Origin: JAAOZP01 sp038848185
GTDB lineage: Archaea; Thermoproteota; EX4484-205; JAAOZP01
DNA: 18,846 nucleotides
Assembly (NCBI GenBank): GCA_038848185.1
Contig: JAWCNV010000024.1
Span: forward strand, 1-18,846
Reading direction: 5' to 3'
The position numbers were made by a program, and so were the translations under genes. This document shows, piece after piece, positions 7,120-14,315 of the stretch; position 1 is the first letter of the stretch; each line of letters begins with the position of its first letter. The notes under the pieces were generated by a model. That model had not been told where the DNA came from and ran no database searches. It worked only from the letters and a program-made list of their open reading frames with translations.

Positions 7120-8652
7120 ATGGATGAGTCTCTGAGAACGATAGAGCAGATTAATGAGAAGATATCTAAAGGAGACGTGACTGTTCTAACCGCAGAGGAA
7201 TTTGTTAAGCTTGCGGAAAACGCTGGTCTCGAAAAGGCAGCGAGAGAAGTGGATGTAGTTACTACCGGAACCTTCGGAGCGATGTGTAGCTCGGGAGCAT
7301 TTCTAAACTTTGGGCATGCTGAACCACCTATAAAGATGACTAAAGCATGGTTGAACGATGTGCCTGTCTACAAGGGTTTAGCAGCGGTAGACGGGTATAT
7401 TGGTGCGTCTGCCTACAGTGAGACCAAAGGTATAGAGTATGGCGGCGGCCACGTAATAGAAGACTTGGTGAGTGGGAAGGAACTAGTTTTAAAGGGAGAA
7501 AGCTATGGGACTGATTGCTACCCGAGGAAGCATGTTGAAACCATGTTGAGAATAGATGATTTAAACCAGGCGGTCCTAGTAAACCCGAGGAACGCTTACC
7601 AGAGGTATTTTGGGGCAACTAACTCCAGTGATAGAACACTCTACACTTATCTTGGAACACTTTTACCTAATTACGGTAATGTTGGATACTCTGGCGCAGG
7701 GGAGTTGAGCCCGCTTTACAAGGATAGGGATTTAGAAACCATAGGTGTTGGGACGAGAATATTCCTTGGGGGAGGAGTAGGCTACGTCATAGGGGAGGGC
7801 ACACAACACTATCCTGCTAAACATCTTTCCACAATAATGGTCACAGGAGACTTAAAGAATATGAGCCCTCGATTTCTGAGAGGCGCAACCTTCTATAAAT
7901 ATGGCTCAACGCTCTATGTGGGTGTTGGAATACCAATACCTATAGTGAACATGAATGTAGCTAGGAATGTTGCAACACCTGACAGAGAGATATATACAGA
8001 GATAATCGATTACAGTGTTCCCTCGGTTAATAGACCAGTATTGAAAAGAGTTAGCTACGAGGAGCTTAAGTCTGGCAGAGTTGAGATTAATGATGTGACT
8101 GTTAAGGCGGCAAGCATGTCAAGCATAAGGATGGCGGTGGAGGTGGCGGGGACGCTTAAGAAGTGGATAGAGGGAGGGGTTTTCAAGCTGACTAGATTCG
8201 TTACCCCGTTGAGCAAGAATACTGTGCAAAGGACTATGCCACTTAGAAGACCTGAGCCTAAGGTAGTGGAGCTGATGAAGAGAAGTATATTGACGGCTAA
8301 TCCTACGGATTCGATTAAGGATGTTTCCGAGAGAATGGTTAGAGGGAATGTTGACCACGTGCCTGTAGTCAACGAGGAGAATAAGCTTGTAGGGATAGTG
8401 ACGACATGGGATATCGCTAAAGCTGTAGCGGTAAACGCTAAAACCCTTGAGGAAATAATGACTAGGAAGGTGGTTGTGGCGAAGCCTAATGAAACCATAG
8501 ACATCGTTGCGAAGAGGATGGAGCAGCACGATATTACTGGCCTACCCGTTGTAGATGAGGAGAATCATGTTCTAGGGCTCATAACCAGTGTAGAGCTTTC
8601 AAAACTCTTGAAAGCACAGGGAGGAGGTGTTGTAGTTGAAGGCCCGACTTGA
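7120..8652 (+). CDS. Homocysteine biosynthesis protein (COG1900/DUF39) with two CBS domains
   Basis: COG1900 proteins, with the NIL-ferredoxin protein encoded next, convert aspartate semialdehyde and a sulfur donor to homocysteine in methanogens and other anaerobes (characterised in Methanosarcina acetivorans, MA1821-MA1822). Here residues 1-370 are the COG1900 domain. Conserved cysteines are Cys56 in GAMCSSGAF and Cys133 in GTDCYPRKH, spaced 77 residues as I recall for the persulfide-forming pair in MA1821. The glycine-rich segments IFLGGGVGYVIGEGTQH (215-231) and the flanking ones are family hallmarks. Residues about 387-440 and 446-498 are two CBS domains (VDHVPVVNEE, ITGLPVVDEE), which usually bind adenosyl ligands such as AMP or SAM and may give feedback control. 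The 3' end overlaps the next gene by 17 bases. Confidence 0.93.
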   Translation: MDESLRTIEQINEKISKGDVTVLTAEEFVKLAENAGLEKAAREVDVVTTGTFGAMCSSGAFLNFGHAEPPIKMTKAWLNDVPVYKGLAAVDGYIGASAYSETKGIEYGGGHVIEDLVSGKELVLKGESYGTDCYPRKHVETMLRIDDLNQAVLVNPRNAYQRYFGATNSSDRTLYTYLGTLLPNYGNVGYSGAGELSPLYKDRDLETIGVGTRIFLGGGVGYVIGEGTQHYPAKHLSTIMVTGDLKNMSPRFLRGATFYKYGSTLYVGVGIPIPIVNMNVARNVATPDREIYTEIIDYSVPSVNRPVLKRVSYEELKSGRVEINDVTVKAASMSSIRMAVEVAGTLKKWIEGGVFKLTRFVTPLSKNTVQRTMPLRRPEPKVVELMKRSILTANPTDSIKDVSERMVRGNVDHVPVVNEENKLVGIVTTWDIAKAVAVNAKTLEEIMTRKVVVAKPNETIDIVAKRMEQHDITGLPVVDEENHVLGLITSVELSKLLKAQGGGVVVEGPT

Positions 8653-9034
8653 ATTAAGGTATTCTCCGACGCATGTGAATAAGCCGATCCTCTCTAAAGC
8701 AATACTTGAATCCGGAGTACCGATAAACATTCTGAGTGCTAGGCTCACCGCTACAGAAGGTATAATGACTGTTGAAGTAAGTGCGGAAGGCAACATTATA
8801 TCCAAAATTGTTGAAATATTACGGTCTAACGGTGTTGAAGTGAAAGAGATCCCAAGATATGTTGAGATTAACAGAGACAGGTGTATTGATTGCGGTGCCT
8901 GCACAGGAGTATGTCCAACAGAAGCCTTAATCCTTGACACCGAGAAGAAGCTTATTGTAGAGGAGGAGAAGTGCATACTCTGTGGAAACTGTTTGAAAGC
9001 ATGTCCGGTGGGGGCGGTGATCCTGTATAAATGA
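8636..9034 (+). CDS. NIL-domain 2[4Fe-4S] ferredoxin, homocysteine biosynthesis partner
   Basis: Partner of the COG1900 protein in reductive sulfur insertion to homocysteine (MA1822 type). It has 132 residues. Residues 1-76 form a NIL domain, a small ferredoxin-like fold also found in methionine ABC transporters, with the signature VNKPILSKAILESGVPINIL. Two ferredoxin cluster motifs follow: Cys83-86-89-93 (CIDCGACTGVCP) and Cys113-116-119-123 (CILCGNCLKACP), so two [4Fe-4S] clusters are expected. The start is TTG at 8636, inside the 3' end of the preceding gene, with GGAGGTG six bases upstream, so the overlap is genuine and translation is probably coupled. The stop overlaps the next gene's ATG by 4 bases. 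The protein is probably oxygen-sensitive, consistent with an anaerobe. Confidence 0.93.
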   Translation: MKARLELRYSPTHVNKPILSKAILESGVPINILSARLTATEGIMTVEVSAEGNIISKIVEILRSNGVEVKEIPRYVEINRDRCIDCGACTGVCPTEALILDTEKKLIVEEEKCILCGNCLKACPVGAVILYK

Positions 9035-9822
9035 GTTCTCAACCAGTGTTAATACATAGGAACGGTTTATTCTACTCGAGGACGACATATAGGGAGGCTG
9101 ACCTACTTATTGCTTCGGAAAACATGTCCATACTGAACGAGGGCTTATCTAGGTTCATTGAAGAAAGGGAGGCTGTCCAAACCTATGTTGCTAAGCATCC
9201 TGAATTTGTTTACAGTCTTGAGCCTTTGGAACAGGATGAGAACAATGTTCCTCCAGTCATAGCTGCATCAATAAAGGCTTCAAGAACAGTAGGAGTGGGG
9301 CCTATGGCTGCTCTCCCAGGAGCTCTTGCAGACATTACTCTAGATGCTATGCTTAATGCAGGTGCAAGAATAGCAATCGTTGAAAACGGGGGAGAGATCT
9401 CGATGAAGATTAATAGGGAGGCCATCATAGGAGTGTATACTGGCAAAGAGCTTAACCTAGGGCTTATTCTAGACTGCTCCCAGGGTATAGCGGGAGTTTC
9501 CACGAGCTCAAGCAGTGTTAGCCACGCTCTTTCTCTTGGAGATGCTGATGCTGCAGTAACCGTTGCTGAAAACGCTGCCCTCGCCGACGCTGTTTCAACT
9601 CGGGTAGCAAACATTGTAGAGTCCGAGCATAAGGATTCTGTTGAAAAAGCTGTGAAGCTGGCTCTCTCCATCAGAGGCGTTAAAGGATGCGTTATCTACT
9701 CTAGTGATCTCCTCAGCTTCGGCGGCAGTGTCAAGCCAATAATGCTTAAGGCGAGTGGCCGAGAAATATTGGAAAAAGCGATGCTTAAAGGCTCCGTTTA
9801 TAATTTTCTTCTCCATATCTAA
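9031..9822 (+). CDS. UPF0280-family protein (COG2122, ApbE-like), homocysteine/sulfur-associated
   Basis: A 263-residue protein of the UPF0280 family (COG2122), distantly related to the FAD-binding ApbE fold. Typical segments are SRTVGVGPMAALPGALAD (about 87-104), ARIAIVENGGEISMKINRE (about 117-135), then GVSTSSSSVSHALSLGDADAAVT, in which the ApbE-like Gly/Ser-rich stretch and Asp are retained. In Methanosarcina the COG2122 protein (MA1715) has been linked to sulfur transfer for cysteine and homocysteine. Its place here, ATG overlapping the upstream stop (ATGA), strongly supports the same pathway. No ribosome-binding site is needed given the 4-base coupling. Its biochemical role is less certain than that of the two upstream proteins. 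Confidence 0.9.
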   Translation: MSSQPVLIHRNGLFYSRTTYREADLLIASENMSILNEGLSRFIEEREAVQTYVAKHPEFVYSLEPLEQDENNVPPVIAASIKASRTVGVGPMAALPGALADITLDAMLNAGARIAIVENGGEISMKINREAIIGVYTGKELNLGLILDCSQGIAGVSTSSSSVSHALSLGDADAAVTVAENAALADAVSTRVANIVESEHKDSVEKAVKLALSIRGVKGCVIYSSDLLSFGGSVKPIMLKASGREILEKAMLKGSVYNFLLHI

Positions 9823-9831
9823 GTAGTGGTC

Positions 9832-9840
9832 TTTTTTATT
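9832..9840 (+). terminator. T-tract terminator after the homocysteine operon
   Basis: TTTTTTATT begins about 10 bases after the UPF0280 stop codon, in the 13-base gap before the convergent gene. No hairpin is seen; the call rests on the U-tract and position. Confidence 0.4.
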
Positions 9841-10330
9841 CCGCAATTCTATTCAGCACTATTTCACATACTGGGTCTCCTCTACTTCTTCTTTTCAAAC
9901 AGGAATATTGAATATTTTTGTTTATTCCAGCCACTAGACCAATATCATACTGGTCTATTGTAGCACATACATCCGGTGTCCAATTCCTCTTGTTTTTCCA
10001 TAAGCATTTGGTAGCGTGAATCACCACCTCATCTTTGCTCTCCCCCACTATCTTGCTTCTTATACCGAAGAGGCTGTTTGCAGCCAAAATCGCGAGTGCA
10101 CATCCATGTATATCTCTCTTTATCTTTAATGTTTTAATAACTTCTTCCGCATCATTCACGCCCCATTCATAGAGCAGGTTGGCAAGTTTTCTCCTGTCTT
10201 CTACGCTAAGCATGTGATACACGTCGTTGAAAAGCCTTCCGACACCGCTCGCACTTTTCCTCCACCTCATCTTTACTGGAATCATATCATTTCTCACGAT
10301 AAACTCGATTAATCTGTTTTTGATGCCCAC
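9836..10330 (-). CDS. Uncharacterised protein resembling the ATC hydrolase-like / V4R-like family
   Basis: A 164-residue soluble, mainly helical N-terminal region with a small alpha/beta C-terminal domain. Conserved-looking features lie late: HATKCLWKN, then TPDVCATIDQYDIGLVAGIN, and a closing RRSRGDPVCEIVL. The closing G-D-x-x-C-E/F pattern and the preceding Cys/His are typical of L-2-amino-thiazoline-4-carboxylate hydrolase-like and related archaeal domains of the V4R type, where the Cys cluster may bind a metal. Which of these applies cannot be decided by eye. The start is GTG with no ribosome site. A TATA-like TATTAAATC about 30 bases upstream would give a near-leaderless message. It lies 36 bases downstream of the 2-hydroxyacid dehydrogenase gene. 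No substrate can be assigned. Confidence 0.65.
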   Translation of the reverse strand: MGIKNRLIEFIVRNDMIPVKMRWRKSASGVGRLFNDVYHMLSVEDRRKLANLLYEWGVNDAEEVIKTLKIKRDIHGCALAILAANSLFGIRSKIVGESKDEVVIHATKCLWKNKRNWTPDVCATIDQYDIGLVAGINKNIQYSCLKRRSRGDPVCEIVLNRIAE

Positions 10331-10366
10331 GCTAATTCCATGCAGGATTTTGCAACTATTAAATCT

Positions 10367-11353
10367 TTAGGCTTTACCCATGTATTCCCTAATGATTTTA
10401 AGAACGCTCTCCCCCTTCTGCCTTAAAGCTTCCCTCGTCTGAGCTATGCTATGAGGAGATGCGATGACTTTCTCATGGCGTACAAGCTTCTCAGAAGAGT
10501 TGTTAACTAGGGGTGGCTGATGCTGGAAAACGTCAAGAGCTGCGCCTGCAAGCTTATCATCTTCTAATGCTTTTAGCAATGCCTCTTCATCCACGATTCC
10601 CCCTCTAGCAGTGTTTATCAAATATGCTCCTTTCTTAACCTTCGCCAGCTCATGTTCACTAATCATTCCCTTGGTCTCCTCGGTCAGAGGAACATGTATC
10701 GTAATTATGTCTGATTTTGTGAGAAGCTCCTCCAGCCTTTCTGCAAAAACCACGGGTAACGCGTTTTCCCTCCTCGCCTTAGGGTCCTTCTCGTAGACTA
10801 TCACCTTCATACCGTTTGCTAAGGCTTGTCTCGCAACCTCTCTACCAATACGCCCATACCCAACTATGCCGAGGGTCTTACCCTCTACTCTGAATCCCAC
10901 TAACTCCTTCTTCCTCCACTCACCCTTCTTCATCGACCTATCCGCATTAACCATCCTGGTTGCGAACGCGAATATATACGCCATCACGCCTTGAGCAACA
11001 TCGTAGTTTTGGACTGGGGCAGTACGGTAAGGTATTTTCCGCCCCTCCAGAACCTGCTTATCGATATGGTCTTCACCGTGGGTTGCAGAGACCACCAGCC
11101 TAAGGTTTGGAAGCTTGGAGACAAACTCTCCGTTAACCTTTGTGTTGCTTCTCACAATAAGGATCTCCACCTCTTTCATACGGGTTTCGTCAACTATCTC
11201 ACAGTAATTCTGAAGCTCTTTGAAGAACGCTTCGTCGAAACTGTCTAACACCAGTACCTTAGGCTTCCCGCCCAGCTTTCCCATCTCTTGCCCTAGCCCT
11301 TTAGGGGCTCGAAAGAAAGGAGTTCTTAAGTTTTTTTGTCCAATTGTATACAT
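10367..11353 (-). CDS. D-2-hydroxyacid dehydrogenase-family protein lacking the catalytic Glu
   Basis: A member of the family of D-3-phosphoglycerate, glyoxylate and D-lactate dehydrogenases. The Rossmann motif is GYGRIGREVA (165-174), followed by VYEKDP with an acidic residue suited to NAD. Arg250 in NTARGGIVDE and His301 in ASPHSIAQT are the usual substrate-binding and acid/base residues. The Glu that normally partners the His (DVFxxEP) is Gln279 here: DVFQHQPP. There is no ACT domain, so it is not a full-length SerA. The first 30 residues precede the normal domain start; ATG 11284 is an alternative that begins just before KPKVLVL and fits a TATA-like box near 11328. The reaction catalysed is unknown, and reduced or altered activity is possible. 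Confidence 0.85.
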   Translation of the reverse strand: MYTIGQKNLRTPFFRAPKGLGQEMGKLGGKPKVLVLDSFDEAFFKELQNYCEIVDETRMKEVEILIVRSNTKVNGEFVSKLPNLRLVVSATHGEDHIDKQVLEGRKIPYRTAPVQNYDVAQGVMAYIFAFATRMVNADRSMKKGEWRKKELVGFRVEGKTLGIVGYGRIGREVARQALANGMKVIVYEKDPKARRENALPVVFAERLEELLTKSDIITIHVPLTEETKGMISEHELAKVKKGAYLINTARGGIVDEEALLKALEDDKLAGAALDVFQHQPPLVNNSSEKLVRHEKVIASPHSIAQTREALRQKGESVLKIIREYMGKA

Positions 11354-11559
11354 TAATACAAGACAGGTATAAGTCTACGGTTCCAAATTATGATTAAACT
11401 TCAAGATTGAACGTAAACCCGAACAATCTTAGAGAACCAGAATCCACAGGGCTGGAAACCAGGATCTAGGCAACGCAGGATGTCAAAACACAATATTGTC
11501 TTAAAAGCATTGAACAAAGGTTAAAATAATTTCAAAAAAGCTTAGGAAAGAGATGAGGA

Positions 11560-12315
11560 ATGGGGATAGCATTACAGCTTTACTCGATCCGTGATGATTG
11601 CGCGAAAGACTTTGAAGGAACTCTTAAGGCTGTTGCCGAAATGGGTTACAAGGGTGTGGAATTCGCAGGATACTATGGGAGGAGTGCTGAAAGCATTAGG
11701 AAGACTCTTGACAACTTGGGTTTGAAAGTAGCCGGTACACATATTAGCCTTGATTCCCTGCTGGGAGACGAGTTTGATAAGACTGTGGAGTTCAACCGTG
11801 TTCTGGGAAACAGGTTTCTAATAGTTCCCTGGCTGCCTGAAGAACGGTTCAATTCGAAGTCTAAATGCCTCGAATTAGCAGGCTTGTTAAACAGTATTGC
11901 TGAACGGCTTAGAAAAAAAGGAATGAGAGTCGGCTACCATAATCATGTCCACGAATTTAAAACAGTCAACGGGGAGAAAATATGGGATATCCTGTTTAAC
12001 TCAACCCTACCTGATGTGGTGATGCAGCTTGATACTGGAAACGCTATGCATGGAGGAGTAGATGCTGAAGGCATTCTGGATATAATTAGGAAGTATCCTC
12101 ATAGAGCTGCCACCGTACACATTAAGGAGTTCTCCTCTAAGAATCCGAATGCACTGGTGGGTGAGGGGGAAATGAGATGGAGAGAGTTCTTCGAACTCTG
12201 TAGAACAGTAGGGGGGACAGAATGGTTTATTGTTGAGCAGGAGAGCTATGCTTATCCGCCTCTCGAATGCGTAAGACGCTGCATAGAGAACCTCAGAAGA
12301 ATGAAACTCATATAG
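11560..12315 (+). CDS. TIM-barrel sugar phosphate isomerase/epimerase (AP endonuclease 2 superfamily)
   Basis: A 251-residue single-domain TIM barrel of the IolE/YcjR-like group, which isomerise or epimerise sugars and inositols at a divalent metal. Metal and substrate residues are spread as expected: Glu34 in GVEFAGYYG, His61, His127/His129 and Glu132 in VGYHNHVHEF, Asp158 in QLDTGNA, His187 in VHIKEFS, Glu226 in IVEQE. GEGEMRWREF (201-210) is a family hallmark. The start ATG follows GGAAAG about 10 bases upstream, and GGTTAAAATAATT near 11524 is a TATA candidate. It converges on the next gene, also an AP-endonuclease-2-type barrel, but the two share little sequence and are unlikely to be recent duplicates. 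The sugar substrate is not determined. Confidence 0.85.
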   Translation: MGIALQLYSIRDDCAKDFEGTLKAVAEMGYKGVEFAGYYGRSAESIRKTLDNLGLKVAGTHISLDSLLGDEFDKTVEFNRVLGNRFLIVPWLPEERFNSKSKCLELAGLLNSIAERLRKKGMRVGYHNHVHEFKTVNGEKIWDILFNSTLPDVVMQLDTGNAMHGGVDAEGILDIIRKYPHRAATVHIKEFSSKNPNALVGEGEMRWREFFELCRTVGGTEWFIVEQESYAYPPLECVRRCIENLRRMKLI

Positions 12316-12327
12316 GAGACCTAGTTT

Positions 12328-12333
12328 AAAAAA
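12328..12333 (-). terminator. T-tract in the convergent gap
   Basis: On the minus strand TTTTTT occurs 29 to 34 bases after the stop of the CbiR-like gene, in an AT-rich 46-base gap between two convergent genes. It is a plausible archaeal terminator without a hairpin. Confidence 0.3.
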
Positions 12334-12361
12334 TTTTCATAAATATTTTGCGGGTCTTTTA

Positions 12362-13252
12362 CTAGACTAGTTTTTGCAATGAGGCTTTAGCATCTTTTAA
12401 ACCGAGTTCGAAAACAATTGGACCTGTGAATCCGATTCGCTTCAAAGTTTTCAAAAAGCTTTTGATATTCATGTCTCCAGCTCCAAGAGGCAGATGATCC
12501 TTAATGATAATTCTACCTCCCTCTTTCCTCCTGTAAGCATCGTGTAAATGTATTTCTGCAAGTCTTTCCGAGGAGAACTCAAGAGCTTCTTCAACGCTTA
12601 TCTTCCCAGAGTAGCCTGCGAGAATATGTCCCGTGTCTATACAGATTGACGTGTCAAAGTTTTTAGCGATTTCGAGAGTCTTAGAGAAAGGAAACTCTAT
12701 GGATTCTAAGGCTATTCGACGTGGATCCATTCCCATGTCTGAAATTGATGAAACTACCTCTTTAACGCTTTTTGAAGCGTTTTTTGAGAGGGCTTCGAAG
12801 AAGAGCTGTTTATAGATCTCAGCGATCTCCATCCTGTTAACCTCCGCCGCCAAAGGTCCAGCCACGTGCAGAACATAGGTAAGTGGTTTAAGATCCTCCA
12901 AAACTTCTATTGTTTTAACAACAGAGTTTACCGAAGCCTTCCGAATATCCTCAATAGGAGTGTCGAGCTCCAGTGACAGTAGAGGAAGATGCGCTGAGAA
13001 AGTAATACCTTCGTCTCTCATAGACTTCCAAGTCTCCACATTCTCTTTCGAAAAGGAGCTTGGGAACACGTAGTAAATATCTAGTGTTAATTCAACATGT
13101 TTAAAACCGTTTTCAATAATCCTTTTTACAAGACTCATATAGTCGAAAGATATTGCACTAGCTTTACCACCGATTCTCAAGCCTTCCATTACGCCCTCAA
13201 AAGAGAGGGCGGTAGCGCCAATCCTTAATCTGGCTAAGCTTTCTCTTCTCAT
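12362..13252 (-). CDS. CbiR-like TIM-barrel protein (AP endonuclease 2 superfamily)
   Basis: A 296-residue metal-dependent TIM barrel. It shows the residue order of the cobamide-remodelling phosphodiesterase CbiR, which cuts the nucleotide loop of B12-type cofactors so the lower ligand can be replaced: Glu54 in HVELTLD, His88 in FSAHLPLLSLEL, His129 in YVLHVAGP, Glu183 in IALESIE, Asp206 and His209 in CIDTGHIL, HLH (235-237), then KDHLPLG (251-257) and Glu282. The pairing of a HLPL segment, YVLH and a late HLH...DHLPL is what suggests CbiR over a sugar isomerase. No cobalamin gene is in the window, so this is a resemblance, not a proof. There is no ribosome site before the ATG, and a TATA-like GGTTTTAATAG lies about 14 bases upstream, so the true start may be slightly downstream. 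Confidence 0.7.
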   Translation of the reverse strand: MRRESLARLRIGATALSFEGVMEGLRIGGKASAISFDYMSLVKRIIENGFKHVELTLDIYYVFPSSFSKENVETWKSMRDEGITFSAHLPLLSLELDTPIEDIRKASVNSVVKTIEVLEDLKPLTYVLHVAGPLAAEVNRMEIAEIYKQLFFEALSKNASKSVKEVVSSISDMGMDPRRIALESIEFPFSKTLEIAKNFDTSICIDTGHILAGYSGKISVEEALEFSSERLAEIHLHDAYRRKEGGRIIIKDHLPLGAGDMNIKSFLKTLKRIGFTGPIVFELGLKDAKASLQKLV

Positions 13253-13296
13253 TGCAGCAGACTATTAAAACCAGGAGTATTAAGACTTATACTTTC

Positions 13297-13581
13297 TCAT
13301 ATTATTGCTTCAGGCATCAAGACCAGTATATCAGCCTCGTTCAAAACTGTTGAGGAAGCCCTCTCCACGGGGATTACTTTACCATTCAAAACTATGGTAA
13401 AATCCTCCGAAGCCTCTCCAGTAATCTTTGTGAAAAACCTCTCCTCAAACTTTCTTCCATATTTCTTAACCATCTTCCTAAGAAGGTCGCGTATAGTGCT
13501 TCCCTCCTCCACCTCCAATAGCATCTTATCAGTCCCAGCAATATCCCTGAACTGGCCTACGAGCTCTACACGTATCTTCAT
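13297..13581 (-). CDS. MoaD/ThiS-like ubiquitin-fold protein without C-terminal Gly-Gly
   Basis: A 94-residue beta-grasp protein. The N-terminal KIRVELVGQFRDIAGT, the GSTIRDLLRKM helix and the later DFTIVLNGKVIPV and ADILVLMP strands match MoaD and SAMP sulfur carriers. Carriers of this kind normally end PPVxGG, the glycine being adenylated by an E1 enzyme such as that encoded at 6038-6784 and then thiocarboxylated. Here the chain ends LVLMPEAII, followed directly by TGA; no Gly-Gly exists in this frame. It may be a non-conjugating homologue, a regulator or substrate-binding variant, or a MoaD-like protein of another route. The gene is preceded by a promoter placed to give a leaderless message. 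The pathway is undetermined. Confidence 0.8.
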   Translation of the reverse strand: MKIRVELVGQFRDIAGTDKMLLEVEEGSTIRDLLRKMVKKYGRKFEERFFTKITGEASEDFTIVLNGKVIPVERASSTVLNEADILVLMPEAII

Positions 13582-13602
13582 AGGTTATTGATGCCTTAGT
13601 GA

Positions 13603-13610
13603 CTTTTTAA
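13603..13610 (-). promoter_or_regulatory. TATA box for the MoaD-like gene
   Basis: TTAAAAAG on the minus strand, centred about 26 bases before the ATG at 13581, the spacing expected for transcription starting at the start codon itself. No Shine-Dalgarno sequence precedes the ATG. The pattern is a textbook leaderless arrangement. Confidence 0.5.
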
Positions 13611-13646
13611 GAATTATGAGGCGTTAGAATAGTGTTAAAGTTTAGA

Positions 13647-14315
13647 TTAACGCTTATGTGAAAAACTCGTCTCAAAGGGCGTTGAGGATAAGGATAGCAT
13701 TTCTCCTGAGGCAAGTATTCTAACCTTCCTACCTTCAACCATAAGCCTTCCCTCTTGGAAGAGTCTGATTCCCTCTACCAAGGCCTCGCCCTCAGCCTTC
13801 TGAACCCTCTTCTTCAGCGCCTCCTCATCATCCTCTTCCCTTACCTCCACAACCTTCTGCAGTATTATTGGACCCGCATCCCTGTTCTCGTCGACGAAAT
13901 GAAGCGTGCACCCCGTGACCTTCACACCGTATTCCAGCACGGCACGATGAACATTAAGGTCCCATCCTGGGAATGCAGGGAGCAGCGAGGGATGGATGCT
14001 CATAATTCTGTTTCTGAACCTGCTTACGAATTGAGGATTGAGATACCTGTTGTAACCTATTAGCAGAACGAGATTGATATTCCTGCGCTCAAGCTCGGCA
14101 GCCACCTCCATATCATACTCTACAGGATCCTTTCCTTTCGGATCAAGGAATATTGCTTCTATACCGTTCTGCCTTGCACGCTCTAGCGCGTATGCATTCT
14201 TCCTATTGCTTATGACGCAGACTATCTCAGCCTTAAGACTCCCGCCTCTTATCGCCTTAAGGATAGCACCCATGTCCGTAGCCCGTGTGGATGCGAGCAC
14301 ACCTATTCGCAGCAA
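13647..14315 (-). CDS. PurN-like formyltransferase with altered catalytic residue
   Basis: Related to phosphoribosylglycinamide formyltransferase (PurN), which transfers formyl from 10-formyl-THF to GAR in purine synthesis. Family features are IGVLAST at the start, VLLIGYNRYLNP, IHPSLLPAFPG, VTGCTLHFVDE, and DAGPIILQ. His108 and Asp146 of the catalytic set are present. The usual Asn106 (NIHPSLLP) is Ser106 (SIHPSLLP), and the GAR phosphate-binding GNGSN loop reads TRATD. I recall a PurN subgroup with STRGTD, so this is a divergent subfamily rather than damage. I place the start at TTG 14315, giving the normal N-terminus MLRIGVLAST; a longer GTG 14339 frame would add eight Cys/Gly-rich residues within the folD 3' end. 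The last 20 residues form an unusual Ser-rich tail. It follows folD and probably shares its transcript. Confidence 0.85.
   Translation of the reverse strand: MLRIGVLASTRATDMGAILKAIRGGSLKAEIVCVISNRKNAYALERARQNGIEAIFLDPKGKDPVEYDMEVAAELERRNINLVLLIGYNRYLNPQFVSRFRNRIMSIHPSLLPAFPGWDLNVHRAVLEYGVKVTGCTLHFVDENRDAGPIILQKVVEVREEDDEEALKKRVQKAEGEALVEGIRLFQEGRLMVEGRKVRILASGEMLSLSSTPFETSFSHKR

Noticed and set aside
8055..8504. Long antisense frames opposite the CBS region of the COG1900 gene
   Set aside because: Hydrophobic or Ser/Thr-rich shadows of the real gene with no ribosome site, and the sense frame has clear CBS motifs.
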